Shown piece by piece: positions 4,951-5,712 of a DNA stretch of 5,712 bases; positions within the stretch are counted from its first letter, which is position 1; each line of letters starts with the position of its first letter. The position numbers and the translations under genes were made by a program. Source of the DNA: a bacterium. Lineage in GTDB: Bacteria; NPL-UPA2; JAUVJM01. The stretch covers positions 1-5,712 of the forward strand of contig JAUWGW010000034.1 of NCBI GenBank assembly GCA_030606215.1, in the 5' to 3' direction. The notes beneath the pieces are model-generated. The model did not search any database and was not told the origin of the DNA. It was given only the letters and a program-made list of their open reading frames with translations.

Positions 4951-5712
4951 TTATTCCTCTCCAACTAACCTCTTGCTTACTTCTTTTCTGGTTCGATGGG
5001 CGATATCATCTAAAATGCTATAGACTGTAGGCACAATTATTAGCGTCAAGAAAGTAGAGACTAATAATCCTCCAATAACTGCCAAAGCCATAGGAGACCT
5101 TAGTTCTGAACCTTCTGATCTACTTATAGCCATAGGAAACATCCCAAATATCGCAGTGGCTGCTGTTAATAAAACTGCTCTTAATTTAGTCACCCCTGCA
5201 TGAACAATGGCATCATCCTTATTCATCCCCCTGGCGCGGAGTTGATTGATATAATCTACAAGGACAATACCTGTATTTACCACAATCCCAGCCATAATGA
5301 TAACTCCTAAAAGTGATGGTAAAGAAAGGGTATTCCCGGTCAAGAATAGAATCAAAATCACACCTGCCAATCCGAGGGGGACAGTGAACATCACAGTAAG
5401 AGGATGCACCAATGATTCAAACTGGCTGGCCATGATCATATATACCAGAAAGACTGCCATGATAAAAGCAAAGCCCAGCGATAGGAAGGTCTCGCGCATA
5501 CGCTCTGCCTCACCTCCATATTCTATAAAATAACCAGGTGGAAGCTCTAGCTTCTTAAGCCTCAATTTTATATCGTTTAATACACTGCCTAAATCACGCC
5601 CGCTTATATTGGCTGTTACCGCGGCTTTTCTCTTCTGGTTTTCCCGATAAATTTTGACCGGACCTTTAGCTTCTATAACCCTTGCTATATCCTCTAAATG
5701 GTGCTGAGAACC
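4951..5712 (-). CDS. RND multidrug efflux transporter (HAE-1/AcrB-like), C-terminal part; N-terminus outside window
   Basis: The frame is open from the right edge to a TAA at 4953-4951, giving 253 residues, roughly the last quarter of a protein usually about 1,000-1,050 aa long. The first ~75 residues are the end of the second periplasmic loop (KIYRENQKRKAAVTANISG, then LPPGY). Five hydrophobic segments follow, at about 77-97, 104-126, 130-152, 175-197 and 206-231, matching helices 8-12 of the RND fold. Family motifs include ASQFESLVHPLTVM, GIVVNTGIVLVDYINQLR, KLRAVLLTAATAIFGMFP and VIGGLLVSTFLTLIIVP. Such inner-membrane proton antiporters export drugs, lipids or other amphiphiles, usually with a periplasmic adaptor and an outer-membrane channel. 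The Asn-containing helix 10 motif resembles SwrC/YerP-type members. A TTG at 5565 is internal, not a start. Confidence 0.93.
   Translation of the reverse strand, partial: GSQHHLEDIARVIEAKGPVKIYRENQKRKAAVTANISGRDLGSVLNDIKLRLKKLELPPGYFIEYGGEAERMRETFLSLGFAFIMAVFLVYMIMASQFESLVHPLTVMFTVPLGLAGVILILFLTGNTLSLPSLLGVIIMAGIVVNTGIVLVDYINQLRARGMNKDDAIVHAGVTKLRAVLLTAATAIFGMFPMAISRSEGSELRSPMALAVIGGLLVSTFLTLIIVPTVYSILDDIAHRTRKEVSKRLVGEE

Noticed and set aside
5297-5533. Plus-strand 78-codon open frame near the right edge
   Set aside because: It lies wholly antisense within the RND transporter, whose family motifs are clear, and its own translation shows no family features.

Overview
The window is AT-rich apart from one short GC-rich patch. 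It looks like part of the chromosome of an anaerobic bacterium, probably diderm and probably uncultivated. The signs are an RND-family efflux pump (typical of cells with an outer membrane) beside cysteine-rich redox proteins of the MetV and RnfC families, which are known from acetogens and other anaerobes using the methyl branch of the Wood-Ljungdahl pathway. No taxonomic marker is present, so this placement is inference.

Layout. Bases 1-134 hold at most the last residues of an unidentified protein. A very small AbrB/MazE-type DNA-binding protein (39 aa) lies on the minus strand at 135-254, behind a good sigma70-type promoter with operator-like repeats. Bases 255-470 are regulatory: that promoter, a second promoter facing right, and a GC-rich, foldable leader ending in a strong ribosome binding site. 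A two-gene sugar-metabolism operon follows on the plus strand: a class II (FucA/AraD-type) aldolase (471-1136), overlapping by 4 nt a xylose-isomerase-like TIM-barrel protein (1133-2257). On the minus strand, converging on it with only 9 bp between stop codons, is a two-gene redox operon: a 669-aa MetV-RnfC fusion (4880-2871), overlapping by 26 nt a free-standing second MetV (2896-2267). At the right edge is the C-terminal quarter of an RND pump (5712-4951, minus strand).

How the genes may work together. The aldolase and isomerase probably act in one sugar or sugar-phosphate route: the isomerase makes a ketose, a kinase not in the window phosphorylates it, and the aldolase splits the product. 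The redox pair is the most interesting part. In Acetobacterium woodii, MetF, MetV and RnfC2 are separate subunits of an NADH-dependent methylene-tetrahydrofolate reductase. Here the MetV and RnfC2 roles are fused in one chain, a second MetV follows directly, and no MetF is seen. This suggests an NADH-to-Fe-S electron-delivery module for MetF encoded elsewhere, or for an unknown partner. The efflux pump appears unrelated to either operon.
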